NCBI GenBank assembly: GCA_030041305.1
Contig: JASHOC010000288.1
Span: 1-36,901 of the forward strand
Length of the DNA: 36,901 nucleotides
DNA from: Acidobacteriaceae bacterium
GTDB lineage: Bacteria; Acidobacteriota; Terriglobia; Terriglobales; Acidobacteriaceae
Reading direction: 5' to 3'
Part shown: positions 27,198 through 36,678 of the stretch, in pieces
How the letters are laid out: each line of letters opens with the position of its first letter
Position numbering within the stretch: the first letter of the stretch is position 1
Program-made: the position numbers and the translations under genes
Notes under the pieces: generated by a model
The model's input: only the letters and a program-made list of their open reading frames with translations
Told to the model about the DNA's origin: nothing
The model's database searches: none

Positions 27198-27521
27198 ATG
27201 AGTGTGGCGACAACTTTTGCGTTTTGGGCGGCGGCGAGCGCCCCCGCCGGCGGGGGCTTGACGATCCTTTTGCCGCTGCTTTTGATTCCGGTGCTGTATC
27301 TGCTCATGATTCGCCCTCAGCAGAAGCGGCAAAAACAATGGCAATCCATGCTGGCCAGCATCAAGACCGGCGACCGCGTGACCACCGCCGGCGGCATCCG
27401 CGGCACCATCATCTCCATCAAGGACGACTCGATCATCATCCGCGTCGCGCCCGATAACCTGAAAATGGAAGTGGCCAAGACCGCCATTGCTTCCGTCACC
27501 ACCCAGGAGACACCCTCTTAA
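27198..27521 (+). CDS. yajC: Preprotein translocase accessory subunit YajC
   Basis: 107 residues with a single transmembrane helix (about 22-40, LLPLLLIPVLYLLMIRPQQKRQ in part) followed by the conserved cytoplasmic domain (MLASIKTGDRVTTAGGIRGTI, IKDDSIIIRVAPDNLKMEVAKTAIASV in part). It belongs to the SecDF-YajC complex that assists the SecYEG channel. It starts at ATG 27198, with AAAGG just upstream. secD follows after 110 bases. Confidence 0.95.
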   Translation: MSVATTFAFWAAASAPAGGGLTILLPLLLIPVLYLLMIRPQQKRQKQWQSMLASIKTGDRVTTAGGIRGTIISIKDDSIIIRVAPDNLKMEVAKTAIASVTTQETPS

Positions 27522-27631
27522 TCTTCCCGCCGGGTTTCGAGGAGACGCCGTGCAGGAAGCCAACCGGTGGCCGCGGGAGGGAACCGGCGGCCTGCGGAAG
27601 CGAGTAGGATTTCCAATAGAGAAGTGAAACG

Positions 27632-29251
27632 ATGAAAAAGAATCTCAAGAACAAGGTTGCCCTGATCATCGCCGTTCTCGTGATCTTCCTTTACGGCATC
27701 TTCGGGGCGCCGTCCGGCGTCACCGGCAAGGATCTTTTGCAGTCCGTCCGAAATCGGATCCACCTCGGACTCGACCTGCAAGGCGGAGCACACCTCATCC
27801 TGCAGGTGCAGGTGGCCGATGCGGTGAACGCGGAGACCGACAACACGATTCAGGACATCGAGCAGCAGATGAAGAAGGCCAACCTGACCTTCTCCCAGGT
27901 GATCAAGCCCGATCCCAACAAGCCGGATACGATTCAGGTGCAGGGCACGGCGCCGGTGCAGTCGAGCGGGGTGGATACACTCCTCGATGGTTCGCGCTAT
28001 GCCGATGAATACGACGTCTCGAGCGGCCTCAACAATAGCTGGACCCTGACCATGAAGCCGATCTACGAGCGCGATCTGGATCAGCGCACGGTGGTGGAGG
28101 CGATCGCCACTATTACCGATCGCGTGGACGCCCTGGGCGTGACCGAGCCGCAGATTGCGCCTTATGGTCTGGGCGCGAACCAGATTCTGGTGGAACTGCC
28201 CGGCATCAGCGATCTGGACCGCGTGAAAACCATCATCCAGTCGACGGCGCGGCTGGAGATTCACGCCGTGGTGAGCGGACCGTTCCCCAGCCAGCAGGCT
28301 GCGCTCACCAGCGCGGGCAACGCGCTTCCGGCGGATGAGGAAATTCTGCCCGCTACGGGCGAGTTGGCCGGCACAGGCGGGGGCGACGCCTACTACATCC
28401 TGCAACGGATAGCCATTGTGGCCGGCAGCGACTTTCGTTCCGCCGAGCCGGGCGTCAACCAGAACACCGGCCAGCGCACGGTCAACTTCACCCTCACCGA
28501 CGAAGCCGGAGACAAATTCTGGGATTACACCAGCGCGAACGTGGGCAAGAGCATGGCCGTGGTGATGGGCGGCACGGTGCGCGAAGTGGCCACCATCCAA
28601 AGCGGTATTCGCGACAGCGGCGAAATTACCGGCAGCTTCAGCCCCGACGAAGTCACGATGCTTTCGAAGCTGTTGCGCACCGGCGCGCTGCCCGCATCGC
28701 TCAACTACATTGAGGCCACCACCGTAGGCTCTACGCTGGGCGCGGACTCGATCCGTGAGGGCGTCACCGCGGCGATTGTCGGCGTGCTGCTGGTGTGGGG
28801 ATTCATGCTCGTCTATTACAAGAGCTCCGGCATCAACGCCGACCTGGCTTTGTTCCTGAACCTCGTGATTCTGCTCGGCTTTATGGGCTTCTCGCAGGCC
28901 ACGCTCACCCTGCCCGGCATCGCCGGCGTCATTCTCACCATCGGCATGGGCGTGGACTCGAATGTTCTGATCTTCGAGCGCATCCGCGAGGAGATCCGGG
29001 CGGGCAAGGCGGCGGCCGCAGCCGTGGATCAGGGATTTGCCCACGCCTGGACCACGATCCTCGACACCCACGTCACCACCATCGTATCGGCCGCCATCCT
29101 GTTCCTGTTTGGAACCGGACCGGTGAAAGGCTTCGCCACCACGCTGACATTCGGTCTAGCGGCCAACCTCTTTACGGCGGTGTATGTATCGCGCGTGATC
29201 TTCGAGGCGCATCTGAACCGGCTGCGGCCGGGCGAAATGGTCTCGATTTGA
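27632..29251 (+). CDS. secD: Protein translocase subunit SecD
   Basis: Uses the proton-motive force to pull exported proteins on the outer side of the membrane. Layout: transmembrane helix 1 (about 8-26), motif GLDLQGGAHLILQV, a large periplasmic P1 domain (about 50-370), then five transmembrane helices with LGFMGFSQATLTLPGIAGVILTIGMGVDSNVLIFERIREE (in part), the RND-type core carrying the proton-relay Asp. Length 539 is within the family range. The periplasmic segment around 240-256 (PADEEILPATGELAGTGGGD) is a probable flexible loop. Confidence 0.96.
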   Translation: MKKNLKNKVALIIAVLVIFLYGIFGAPSGVTGKDLLQSVRNRIHLGLDLQGGAHLILQVQVADAVNAETDNTIQDIEQQMKKANLTFSQVIKPDPNKPDTIQVQGTAPVQSSGVDTLLDGSRYADEYDVSSGLNNSWTLTMKPIYERDLDQRTVVEAIATITDRVDALGVTEPQIAPYGLGANQILVELPGISDLDRVKTIIQSTARLEIHAVVSGPFPSQQAALTSAGNALPADEEILPATGELAGTGGGDAYYILQRIAIVAGSDFRSAEPGVNQNTGQRTVNFTLTDEAGDKFWDYTSANVGKSMAVVMGGTVREVATIQSGIRDSGEITGSFSPDEVTMLSKLLRTGALPASLNYIEATTVGSTLGADSIREGVTAAIVGVLLVWGFMLVYYKSSGINADLALFLNLVILLGFMGFSQATLTLPGIAGVILTIGMGVDSNVLIFERIREEIRAGKAAAAAVDQGFAHAWTTILDTHVTTIVSAAILFLFGTGPVKGFATTLTFGLAANLFTAVYVSRVIFEAHLNRLRPGEMVSI

Positions 29252-29349
29252 AAGCGGGGACCAAGGGATACGACTGACAAATTGGCAGTCGAGGCAATAT
29301 GGAACGCCGGGGCCTACGGGCGACGACGTCCACGAAGGGAAGAGCAGAA

Positions 29350-30330
29350 GTGGAATTCTTTCACAGCGTGAATGTGGACTGGCTAGGGAAAAAATGGTAT
29401 TTCCTTGCCTTTTCGTTGATTTTCAGCGTTGCGGGCGTGATTTCGATGGGCTGGCAATGGGCGCACATTGGCAGCCCCGTGCCTCTGGGCGTGGATTTTC
29501 GCGGCGGCACAGAGGTGACGGTACAGTTCGCCGAGGTTCCCAATGTGAACCGGATCCGGCAGGCGATCGACGCCCAAGGCATCAAAGGCGCCGACATTTC
29601 CACCATTGGCAATCCGGCAGATCGCGAGGTGGTCATTGGCCTTCCCGAGCAAATGAACGAGAAGGCCCTGGACGTGGGCCGCTCCGACATTGAGAGCGCG
29701 CTACGCTCGCATTACACCACCAATTTCATCGTGCGGAGCGTCGACGTCGTGGGCCCCACGGTGGGCCACCAACTCGAGAAACAGGCAGCTCTGGCCACGT
29801 TCTATTCGCTCATCGGCATGTTGATTTATCTGTGGTTTCGTTTTCAGCTGATCTACGGCGTGGCCGCCGTGGTGGCGTGCTTTCACGACACGCTGATTAC
29901 GGTAGGTGCGTTCTCCCTTGCCAGCCTATTCGGTTTCAATGGGTTGGAACTCAGCCTCACCGTGATCGCGGCCATCCTGACGCTGATTGGCTACTCGATG
30001 AACGACACCATCGTGGTTTTCGACCGCATTCGCGAAAACCTGCGCCTGAGCCGCCGCGAAGCGCTGCCCAACCTGGTCAATCGCAGCATCAATCAGACGC
30101 TGAGCCGGACCGTGCTTACCTCCGGCCTGACCTTTCTGACGGTGCTTTCTCTGTTCATTTTCGGGGGTCAGGTGTTAAAGGGCTTTTCATTTGCCTTGGT
30201 TGTGGGTATTCTGATTGGGACGTACTCGTCCATCGCAGTCGCCTCTCCCATGTTGGTGGCGTATCAGGAGTGGCGGGCGAAGAGGGGCAGGGCCATGGCT
30301 CTGCCGGCCGCCAAACGCGGCAGAAGTTAG
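29350..30330 (+). CDS. secF: Protein translocase subunit SecF
   Basis: Partner of SecD. Family motifs: NVDWLGKKWYFLAFSLIFSVAG near the N-terminus, GVDFRGGTEVTVQF, IRSVDVVGPTVG-like RSVDVVGPTVGHQL, and the membrane core LIGYSMNDTIVVFDRIREN. Six transmembrane helices are expected. The frame extends to an ATG at 29299, but I prefer GTG 29350. From there the protein starts VEFFHSVNVDWLGKKW, as SecF proteins do, and GGGAAG lies about nine bases upstream. The ATG at 29299, with CGAGG nearby, remains possible and would add 17 residues. Confidence 0.93.
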   Translation: MEFFHSVNVDWLGKKWYFLAFSLIFSVAGVISMGWQWAHIGSPVPLGVDFRGGTEVTVQFAEVPNVNRIRQAIDAQGIKGADISTIGNPADREVVIGLPEQMNEKALDVGRSDIESALRSHYTTNFIVRSVDVVGPTVGHQLEKQAALATFYSLIGMLIYLWFRFQLIYGVAAVVACFHDTLITVGAFSLASLFGFNGLELSLTVIAAILTLIGYSMNDTIVVFDRIRENLRLSRREALPNLVNRSINQTLSRTVLTSGLTFLTVLSLFIFGGQVLKGFSFALVVGILIGTYSSIAVASPMLVAYQEWRAKRGRAMALPAAKRGRS

Positions 30331-30494
30331 CGGCAAAGGGCAGTTTACGCATATACGAGTTGAGTAGGGAAAGAACGGGGTATCTTAGCAGGACGCAGCT
30401 CGGAGCCAACCATCCCAAGAGTTGCGGAGCGGTTCCAACCAGCGTAAGCGCAGAAGTTTGCACCCGTTTCACAGCAACTTTGTGTACCTTGTCT

Positions 30495-30523
30495 TTGCGA
30501 AAGGGCGTTGGTTCTGGTAAGGT
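30495..30523 (+). promoter_or_regulatory. Possible promoter for the tonB-exb cluster
   Basis: TTGCGA (30495-30500), 17-base spacer, TAAGGT (30518-30523) with a TG extension (TGG before the -10). It lies 100 bases before tonB in the 292-base gap after secF. Nothing else in this gap is recognisable; no terminator is evident after secF. Confidence 0.35.
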
Positions 30524-30622
30524 GAACACGCTCTTTTGTTACGGGTCTTGACTCCCGGGAACATTCGCCGTTTCCGCGGTGTCTAAATAGAGGTAACCAA
30601 ACACTCGGATACGAGGCTGGCT

Positions 30623-31345
30623 ATGTTTGAAGACTCCACATTTGAATCCTCGGGCAAGATCAGGAAGGCAACCAAGAGCGGTCGCTGGATGCTGTTCACG
30701 GGCGGCATCAACGGCGCGATTCTGGTTTTGCTCATTCTTATTCCGCTGATCTATCCCGAGGCGTTGCCCCCGGCGATGATGCAAACCCTCCTGTTTGCTC
30801 CGCCTCCGCCTCCACCACCTCCGCCTCCGCCGCCTCCACCGGAAGTGCATGTGGTCCACGTACAGTCGGAGATGATGAATAATCAGCTCACGGCGCCGAC
30901 CAGGATCCCCAAAAACATTGAAATGGTTACGTCTAAGGAAGCTCCGCCCTCGAGCTTCGGCGTGGCCGGCATGGAAGGCCTGGGCGGCAACGGCAGCGTT
31001 TTCGGTAGCGCTTTTGGCTCCGGCAAGGGGCCGGTGGTCAAGGCTGCGCCCCCCAAGAAGGTCAACATTTCGGCAGGTGTCGCGGTAGGCATGCTGCTGC
31101 AGAAGACGATGCCGGTCTACCCGCCGATCGCCAAGGCGGCCCGGGTGCAAGGAACGGTGGTTCTGCAGGCAACCATCTCCAAGCAGGGAACCATTCAGGA
31201 CCTGAAGGTGGTCAGCGGGCCGGCCATGTTGCAGGAATCTGCACTCGACGCCGTCAGGCAATGGCGCTATCGGCCTTACCTGCTGAACAACGAGCCGGTG
31301 GAAGTGGAAACCACTGTCAATGTGATCTTCACATTGGGTGGCTAA
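30623..31345 (+). CDS. tonB: Energy transducer TonB
   Basis: Transmits proton-motive force from ExbB-ExbD to outer-membrane receptors. It has a cytoplasmic N-terminus, one transmembrane helix (about 33-48, GAILVLLILIPLIYP), a run of 14 consecutive prolines (about 60-73), a flexible Gly/Ser-rich linker, and a C-terminal TonB domain (PVYPPIAKAARVQGTVVLQA, WRYRPYLLNNEPVEV). A run of 14 Pro needs EF-P to be translated efficiently. Compared with E. coli TonB, the rigid part is short (no Pro-Lys/Glu-Pro repeats). A terminator-like hairpin follows. Confidence 0.93.
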   Translation: MFEDSTFESSGKIRKATKSGRWMLFTGGINGAILVLLILIPLIYPEALPPAMMQTLLFAPPPPPPPPPPPPPPEVHVVHVQSEMMNNQLTAPTRIPKNIEMVTSKEAPPSSFGVAGMEGLGGNGSVFGSAFGSGKGPVVKAAPPKKVNISAGVAVGMLLQKTMPVYPPIAKAARVQGTVVLQATISKQGTIQDLKVVSGPAMLQESALDAVRQWRYRPYLLNNEPVEVETTVNVIFTLGG

Positions 31346-31356
31346 ATGAGACCTCT

Positions 31357-31393
31357 GACCCTCTGGCGCGTCGTTGCGGAGGGTCTTGCTTTT
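31357..31393 (+). terminator. Terminator-like hairpin between tonB and exbB
   Basis: Stem GACCCTC (31357-31363) / GAGGGTC (31379-31385), 15-base loop, then TTGCTTTT. A second hairpin GCCCGC-TGCG-GCGGGC follows at 31433-31448 without a U tract. Weak termination or attenuation is likely; the loop is large, so this is moderate only. Confidence 0.5.
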
Positions 31394-31488
31394 GACCTGA
31401 GTGCGAATCCGCGAGGAGGCGCATTCCCAACGGCCCGCTGCGGCGGGCGTTCCCAATTCAAAGGAATCTCCTCAGGAGGAACGATTCA

Positions 31489-32232
31489 GTGATTCTTGCT
31501 CAGTTCGCACACCTTGCTTCGCATACGGTCAACAGCTTGGCCTTGCTCTTCCAGGAAGATCAGACGGTCAGCTTTAGCCCCATGGGTTTGTGGAATCACA
31601 TGGGATGGCTGGCCCGGGCCGTAGCGATTGTTCTCTTCATTGAGTCGATCTGGTCCCTGGCTGTGATGATCGACCGTTATCTCTATTTCTCCGCCGCCCG
31701 CAAGCAGTCGCGCGAGTTTGCGCCCAAGGTTGCCGGCGCGTTGAAAGACAGCAAACTGGAAGAAGCCATCAAGATTGCTGATCGCAGCAAGAAGTCCCAC
31801 CTTGCCGAGGTGGTCACTTCCGGTCTTCAGGAATTCCGCATCTCCGCCGGCGCGCCTACCGCGGAAACCATCGAAAGCTCCGGCCGCGCCTTGGAGCGGG
31901 CTGAAGCCATCGTCCACGCCAAGCTGAAGAGGGGCCTCGCGGTGCTGGCCACCATCGGCGCGACGGCGCCCTTTGTCGGCCTGTTCGGCACGGTGGTCGG
32001 CATTCTGCACGCATTCCAGCAGATCGCAACCCAGAAGACTTCGGGCATCGGCGCGGTCGCGGGCGGCATCGCGGAAGCCCTCGTCACGACGGCGTTCGGG
32101 CTGCTCGTGGCAATTCCGGCCGTGATGGCGTTCAACTATTTCACCGGCCGAGTGGAGGCGTTCGACGTCGAAATGGACAACTCCTCCAGCGAATTGATCG
32201 ACTACTTCATCAAGCAGAGCCACAAGCGGTAG
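31489..32232 (+). CDS. exbB: ExbB/TolQ-type proton channel subunit
   Basis: 247 residues, MotA/TolQ/ExbB fold with three transmembrane helices (about 40-60, 145-168, 190-212). Motifs: LERAEAIVHAKLKRGLAVLATIGATAPFVGLFGTVVGILHAF (in part), and GIAEALVTTAFGLLVAIPAVMAFNYF (in part), typical of the family. The start is GTG 31489, preceded by the perfect AGGAGGA at 31474-31480, eight bases upstream. It forms the pentameric stator with the two ExbD proteins downstream. Confidence 0.95.
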   Translation: MILAQFAHLASHTVNSLALLFQEDQTVSFSPMGLWNHMGWLARAVAIVLFIESIWSLAVMIDRYLYFSAARKQSREFAPKVAGALKDSKLEEAIKIADRSKKSHLAEVVTSGLQEFRISAGAPTAETIESSGRALERAEAIVHAKLKRGLAVLATIGATAPFVGLFGTVVGILHAFQQIATQKTSGIGAVAGGIAEALVTTAFGLLVAIPAVMAFNYFTGRVEAFDVEMDNSSSELIDYFIKQSHKR

Positions 32233-32388
32233 GCAAAGCGGCTGTTCGCTCGAGCGAGAATCTTAAGCCGGGCGGGATGGTTCACCCCTTTCCACCCGGC
32301 GTTTTGAAACCCGCGCGAGCTTGGTTCCAGGAAAGGCCGGAACGGATCCGGCGAAGAAATCTTATTCGAGACGCACGGAGCTTCCACA

Positions 32389-32829
32389 ATGGCAATTGCA
32401 GTACGCGACGAAGGTAAAAAGGTCAACTCCAATATCAACGTCACACCGATGGTCGACGTGATGCTGGTGCTGTTGATCATTTTCATGGTGATTACACCCA
32501 TGCTGCAGAACAAGGTGGCCATCAATCTGGCCACGGTCGAAAACGCGGTCGCCATGCCCGACGCCGACAAGGATGACGCCATAGTCGTAGCGGTGACGCG
32601 CGATGGCGGCGTGTTTCTTGGCCAGGACAAAGTCGATCCCAGCCAGCTGGGCAGCCTGGTGCAGCAGCGGCTGGCCGACAGGACCGATAAAACCATCTTC
32701 GTGCGCGCCGACGAGCGAGCGCAGTACAAGGCGGTGGAAGACGCCATTGACGATGTGCGCACCGCCGGAGTAGAGGATATAGGTTTGCTGACGCAGAGGA
32801 AGGAAGGCAATCTCGCCGGCGGCGAGTAG
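32389..32829 (+). CDS. exbD: ExbD/TolR-type subunit, first copy
   Basis: 146 residues: short cytoplasmic tail, one transmembrane helix with the proton-carrying Asp23 in NVTPMVDVMLVLLIIFMVI, then the periplasmic domain (DAIVVAVTRDGGVFLGQDKV, KTIFVRADERAQYKAVEDAIDDV in part). It stands 156 bases after exbB. The helix is complete and no key residue is missing. Confidence 0.94.
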   Translation: MAIAVRDEGKKVNSNINVTPMVDVMLVLLIIFMVITPMLQNKVAINLATVENAVAMPDADKDDAIVVAVTRDGGVFLGQDKVDPSQLGSLVQQRLADRTDKTIFVRADERAQYKAVEDAIDDVRTAGVEDIGLLTQRKEGNLAGGE

Positions 32830-32883
32830 CGGTGCTCTTTCCCAGCCAAACGATATGGAACGGAAAAACGAGGAGTTATAGCC

Positions 32884-33318
32884 ATGGCAATGTCAATGGG
32901 CAGCAGTGGCGGCAGCATGGCCGACATCAATGTCACGCCGATGATCGACATCCTGTTGGTGCTTCTGATCATCTTCATGGTGATCGTGCCGGTTACCCCG
33001 CACGGCTTGGACGCGCTGGTGCCCCAGCCCCCGAAAAAGCAGCAACAGCAGCAGCCGAACGACCGCACCATCGTGGTTCAGGTTCTTTATCGTCCCGGCG
33101 CGCCTCCGGCGTACAAGATCAATGACACCGATGTGACCCACGCCGACTTGCTGCCCAAGCTGACCGCGATCTTCGCCAACCGCGCCGAGCGCGTGATGTT
33201 CGTCAAGGGCGACGACGACGTCGACTTTGCGTCCATCGCCGACGTCATCGACATCGGCAAGTCGGCGAACGTGGATCACATCGGTTTGATGACGCCTAAG
33301 ATCCAGGCCGGTCAGTAG
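32884..33318 (+). CDS. exbD: ExbD/TolR-type subunit, second copy
   Basis: 144 residues; a diverged paralogue of the preceding gene, with Asp22 in NVTPMIDILLVLLIIFMVIVP. The periplasmic domain differs: it has a Gln-rich linker (PKKQQQQQPNDRT) and VDHIGLMTP at the end. Two non-identical ExbD copies suggest a mixed ExbD dimer inside one ExbB pentamer. This two-ExbD arrangement recurs in Acidobacteriota and deltaproteobacteria, by general knowledge. Confidence 0.94.
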   Translation: MAMSMGSSGGSMADINVTPMIDILLVLLIIFMVIVPVTPHGLDALVPQPPKKQQQQQPNDRTIVVQVLYRPGAPPAYKINDTDVTHADLLPKLTAIFANRAERVMFVKGDDDVDFASIADVIDIGKSANVDHIGLMTPKIQAGQ

Positions 33319-33459
33319 CTCCGGCTTGGCGGCGCTCCCTGGCGAGAGCCGAATGCCGAATTTCGCCGCCTTGGCGGGGCCGCTCAGTTCCGCGGCGCGT
33401 CCGCAAAAGATTCCAGGCGCGCGGCCAGCCGCGCTCGCTTGAAGGAGAAGAAGACGAAC

Positions 33460-34332
33460 ATGAATCGATCCGCACGTATCATCGCGTTCGCGGCAGCTCT
33501 GGCAGGCATGGTGTTTTCCATGAGCGGTTGCCGGCAGCTTGAGGCCCGCGACCAGTTGAACAAGGGCGTCGACGCCTACAAGAGCGCGCACTACGAAGAG
33601 GCGATCGGCCACTTCCAGGAAGCCACCCGCCTCGACCCCACATTGCCCATGGCGAAGACGTACTTGGCCACCGCATTGGCTCAAAACGTTGTCCCCGGCA
33701 TGGATACTGCCGATAACGTGAGGACCGCCAATCAGGCCATCGAGATCTTCAAGCAGGTCCTGGCCCGGGATCCGAGCGATGTGAATAGCATCAAGCAGAT
33801 CGCGGGCATCTATTACAGCATGGCCAGCCCCAGCAATCCGACAACGTGGTTGCAGGATCTGCAAAACGCCAAGGAATGGCAGATGAAAGTGCTGGCTGTC
33901 GATTCGAAGGACGCCGACGCTGCCTACACGATCGGAGTGATCGATTGGGACATCGCCCACGAGAACCTCCTCAAAGCTTTGCAAGCCGCGGGTTTCAATG
34001 ACGATGGCGAAGGCAACGTCAAGGTGCCGAAGAAGATCATGGAGCCGGTGGCCGAGCAGAACGCGCCACTGGTCGAAGAAGGCCTAAAGTATCTCAATAT
34101 GGCGATCGCCGATCGGCCCGACTACGACAACGCCATGTCCTACTTGAACCTTGTTTACCGGAAGAAGGCCGACGTGGACTACGGTCATCCGGCCGAGGTC
34201 AAAGACGACTTGGCGCAAGCGCAGAAATGGAGCACCGACGCCTTGGGGACGCGCAAGTCCAACGAGGAAAAGAAGAATAAGGCATCGACTCAAGGCGGCA
34301 TCGTGATGGACCAGAACGGCAATATAAAGTAA
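33460..34332 (+). CDS. TPR-repeat lipoprotein of the exb cluster
   Basis: 290 residues starting at ATG 33460. The frame reaches back to a TTG at 33439, but AAGGAG (33442-33447) lies between the two and serves the ATG. N-terminal signal with lipobox (MSGC, near residue 24). TPR-like helices follow: LNKGVDAYKSAHYEEAIGHFQEATRLDP (in part), QAIEIFKQVLARDPSDVNSIKQIAGIYYSMA (in part), and AKEWQMKVLAVDSKDADAAYTIGVIDWD (in part). The C-terminal tail is Lys/Asn-rich. It lies after the second exbD and likely acts as a periplasmic scaffold for the Ton system, but the role is inferred from position. A terminator follows. Confidence 0.85.
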   Translation: MNRSARIIAFAAALAGMVFSMSGCRQLEARDQLNKGVDAYKSAHYEEAIGHFQEATRLDPTLPMAKTYLATALAQNVVPGMDTADNVRTANQAIEIFKQVLARDPSDVNSIKQIAGIYYSMASPSNPTTWLQDLQNAKEWQMKVLAVDSKDADAAYTIGVIDWDIAHENLLKALQAAGFNDDGEGNVKVPKKIMEPVAEQNAPLVEEGLKYLNMAIADRPDYDNAMSYLNLVYRKKADVDYGHPAEVKDDLAQAQKWSTDALGTRKSNEEKKNKASTQGGIVMDQNGNIK

Positions 34333-34358
34333 ACGTTGCGTAGAGCTGCAAATGCTCG

Positions 34359-34387
34359 AGGCCCCCGCGGTGATCGCGGGGGCCTTT
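34359..34387 (+). terminator. Terminator after the exb cluster, between convergent genes
   Basis: Eleven-pair stem AGGCCCCCGCG / CGCGGGGGCCT with loop GTGAT, followed by TTTG. The stem is very strong and the U tract short. It stands between the stop of the TPR lipoprotein and that of the convergent dehydratase, so it could separate both. Confidence 0.8.
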
Positions 34388-34418
34388 GTGCATCGGCAAC
34401 CATGATCGGGGAAGCGGT

Positions 34419-36434
34419 TCAGGACGGCGATTGCAAGCGGGCAATGATACTTTCTGCATCGTAGACGCAGCCGCCCCAGACGCCCCCGCTGGCTTGCACC
34501 AGGGCGGCCCAAAGGCGGGTATCATCGGGAAGGCCGGGGTGGGGGCGCAAATCCTCCCGCGGGGAGCGTAGGGCGAGCCGTCGGGCCCCTTCTTGAGCGC
34601 CAAAAATTCCAGTCGCATCGCCCACCAGATCGACGGCGCCGGTGAGTGCGGATCGGTCAATGACAATTTTGATGATGTCACCGTCGCGCACCTTGCCGAC
34701 CGCACCGCCAGCAAGGGCTTCGGGTGAGATATGGCCGATGCACGCTCCGGTCGAGACGCCGCTGAAGCGCGCGTCGGTCAGCACCGCGACGTGCTTGCAG
34801 TGCGGAAGCTGTTTGAGCGCGGAGGTGATTTGATAAATCTCCTCCATGCCCGCGCCCGCCGGCCCGCCGCAGATCAGGACAACCACATCGCCCCGCGCGA
34901 TCTCACCGCTCTTAATGGCCTGGATGGCCGAGGTTTCAGTGACAAAAACGCGGGCCGGACCCTGATGACGGTAGACGTTATCGGCGCCGATGAGTGACGG
35001 GTCGATGGCGGTGCTCTTGATCACCGAACCCTCCGGCGCAAGATTGCCTGCAGGAAAGCAGACCGTGGAGGTGAGGCCGCGCGAACGGGCGCGATCCGGG
35101 TCCATGATGACATCCTCGGGGTCGACGAGGTCCTGCTCGCGCAAGGCGCGGCGCAAGGCGTGACGGCGGGGACTCTCGCGCCACCAGTCGAGACAGGCGC
35201 CCAGAGATTCACCGCTCACGGTTTTCGCTGTTTCGTCCAAGAGCCCCGCTGACCTCAGCTTCAGCATGACTTCTGGCACGCCGCCGGCCAGAAAAACCTG
35301 GACGGTGGCGAAATTGCGGGGGCCATTGGGTAGCGCATCCACGAGGCGCGGTGTTTGGTGGTTGACTTGGGCCCAATCGTCAAGGGTGGGCCGCTCGAGC
35401 CGGGCGGCATGGGCGATCGCCGGCAGGTGGATTAGCAAATTGGTTGAACCGCCGAAGGCCGCGTGGAGCACCATGGCGTTGCGCAGGGCGGCGGGGGAGA
35501 GAATATCGCGCACGCCCAGGCCGGACTGGTGCAGGCGCAGGAGGGCGCGGGCGGATCGGCGCGCGGCGTCGAGCCAGATGGGCTGTCCCGAAGGCGCAAG
35601 CGCGGTGTGCGGCAACGCCAGGCCCAGCGCTTCGCCGATAACCTGCGAGGTGGCTGCGGTGCCCAGGAACTGACAGCCGCCGCCGGGAGATGCGCAGGCG
35701 CGGCAGCCGACCTCAGCGGCGTAGTCGAGGCTTATCTGCTGTTGGGCGAAGCGCGCGCCAATGGTTTGCACCTTGCCCGCGTCCTCGCCGTCTTCGGGCA
35801 GCAAGGTGACGCCGCCGGGGACAAGAACCGCCGGCTTCGCGCCGGCCGAGGCCAAGGCCATCATCATCGCCGGCAGTCCCTTGTCGCAGGTAGCCACGCC
35901 GAGAACGCCTTTGCCAGTGGGCAGCGAGCGCATCAGGCGACGCAGGACCATGGCGGCGTCGTTGCGGTAGGGAAGCGAATCCATCATTCCCGGCGTGCCC
36001 TGGGTGCGGCCGTCGCAGGGATCGGTGCATGCGCCGGCGAAGGGGATGGCATGGAGGGCTTTAAGCTCGCGCGCGGCTTCGGCCACCAGCAGGCCCACTT
36101 CCCAATGGCCGGTGTGAAAGCCGAGGGCGATGGGTTCGCCGCTTTCCGCGCGCAGGCCGCCATGGGTGCTGAGAATCAGGAACTCCGGATCGAGGAGGCG
36201 GCTGGGGTCCCAGCCCATGCCTGCGTCTTGGGTCAGGCCAAAGAGGTTGCCGGAGGGTTGAGTGAGGAGCATTTCCGGCGTGAGCGGCAAACGGCCGGCG
36301 GGTCCGCGGGCGTGGGTGGCGACGTGGAGCAGGTTGGGGTCCGGCGTTTCGAGGACGGCGCTGAGGGGAATGGTTTCGATGAGGGCAGCCCTTTCCGGCG
36401 GAGCGAAGGATCGCCGATCACTGCAGCGGGTCAA
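34419..36434 (-). CDS. yjhG: YjhG/YagF-type D-xylonate dehydratase (IlvD/Edd family)
   Basis: Dehydrates a sugar acid, D-xylonate in the E. coli homologues YjhG and YagF, to the 2-keto-3-deoxy acid using an iron-sulfur cluster and Mg. The 671 residues match YjhG closely in motif and order: [46 protein letters not shown] (Cys140), [16 protein letters not shown] (Cys183), [22 protein letters not shown] (Cys244, 247, 254, in part), [36 protein letters not shown], and [22 protein letters not shown] (in part). The N-terminus is about 20 residues longer than YjhG, so a later start is possible. No other sugar-acid gene is adjacent. Substrate specificity is inferred. Confidence 0.9.
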   Translation of the reverse strand: MTRCSDRRSFAPPERAALIETIPLSAVLETPDPNLLHVATHARGPAGRLPLTPEMLLTQPSGNLFGLTQDAGMGWDPSRLLDPEFLILSTHGGLRAESGEPIALGFHTGHWEVGLLVAEAARELKALHAIPFAGACTDPCDGRTQGTPGMMDSLPYRNDAAMVLRRLMRSLPTGKGVLGVATCDKGLPAMMMALASAGAKPAVLVPGGVTLLPEDGEDAGKVQTIGARFAQQQISLDYAAEVGCRACASPGGGCQFLGTAATSQVIGEALGLALPHTALAPSGQPIWLDAARRSARALLRLHQSGLGVRDILSPAALRNAMVLHAAFGGSTNLLIHLPAIAHAARLERPTLDDWAQVNHQTPRLVDALPNGPRNFATVQVFLAGGVPEVMLKLRSAGLLDETAKTVSGESLGACLDWWRESPRRHALRRALREQDLVDPEDVIMDPDRARSRGLTSTVCFPAGNLAPEGSVIKSTAIDPSLIGADNVYRHQGPARVFVTETSAIQAIKSGEIARGDVVVLICGGPAGAGMEEIYQITSALKQLPHCKHVAVLTDARFSGVSTGACIGHISPEALAGGAVGKVRDGDIIKIVIDRSALTGAVDLVGDATGIFGAQEGARRLALRSPREDLRPHPGLPDDTRLWAALVQASGGVWGGCVYDAESIIARLQSPS

Positions 36435-36481
36435 TTCTACAAGATGGGCTCTACGAGATCGGCGCGACGATGAAATTTAGC

Positions 36482-36678
36482 TATGGCCTGTGAACACAAC
36501 CTGGGATGGCGGCGAAAATGCGCTTATACTTCGTTGTCGTCCTCGCCTTGGAGTCACCAAAGTCTTCGTCCTCCGCCTCGTCTCCACCCCACGGACCAAG
36601 ACCCGTCCATGGGGACCCCGGTTCTGAGCGCATTTTCGCGCGCAACGCCGTCTACCCCAGGTTGTGTTAACAGGCCCT
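36482..36678. mobile_element. MITE-like palindromic element with 21-base terminal inverted repeats
   Basis: GGCCTGTGAACACAACC.. at 36485-36505 and its complement at 36656-36676 match at 20 of 21 bases. Inside, GCGAAAATGCGC and GCGCATTTTCGC form a second inverted pair. There is no coding frame, so it cannot move itself. An 8-base direct repeat AATTTAGC flanks it (36474-36481 and 36679-36686), as expected for a target-site duplication. It contains a REP-like hairpin at 36585-36621. A degenerate relative lies at 701-922. Confidence 0.7.
36585..36621 (+). repeat. REP-like palindromic hairpin, copy 5
   Basis: CACCCC, A, C, GGAC, loop, GTCC, A, TGGGG, ACCCCGG. Same design as the hairpins at 821, 974 and inside actB; the stem has one mismatch. 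Confidence 0.65.
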
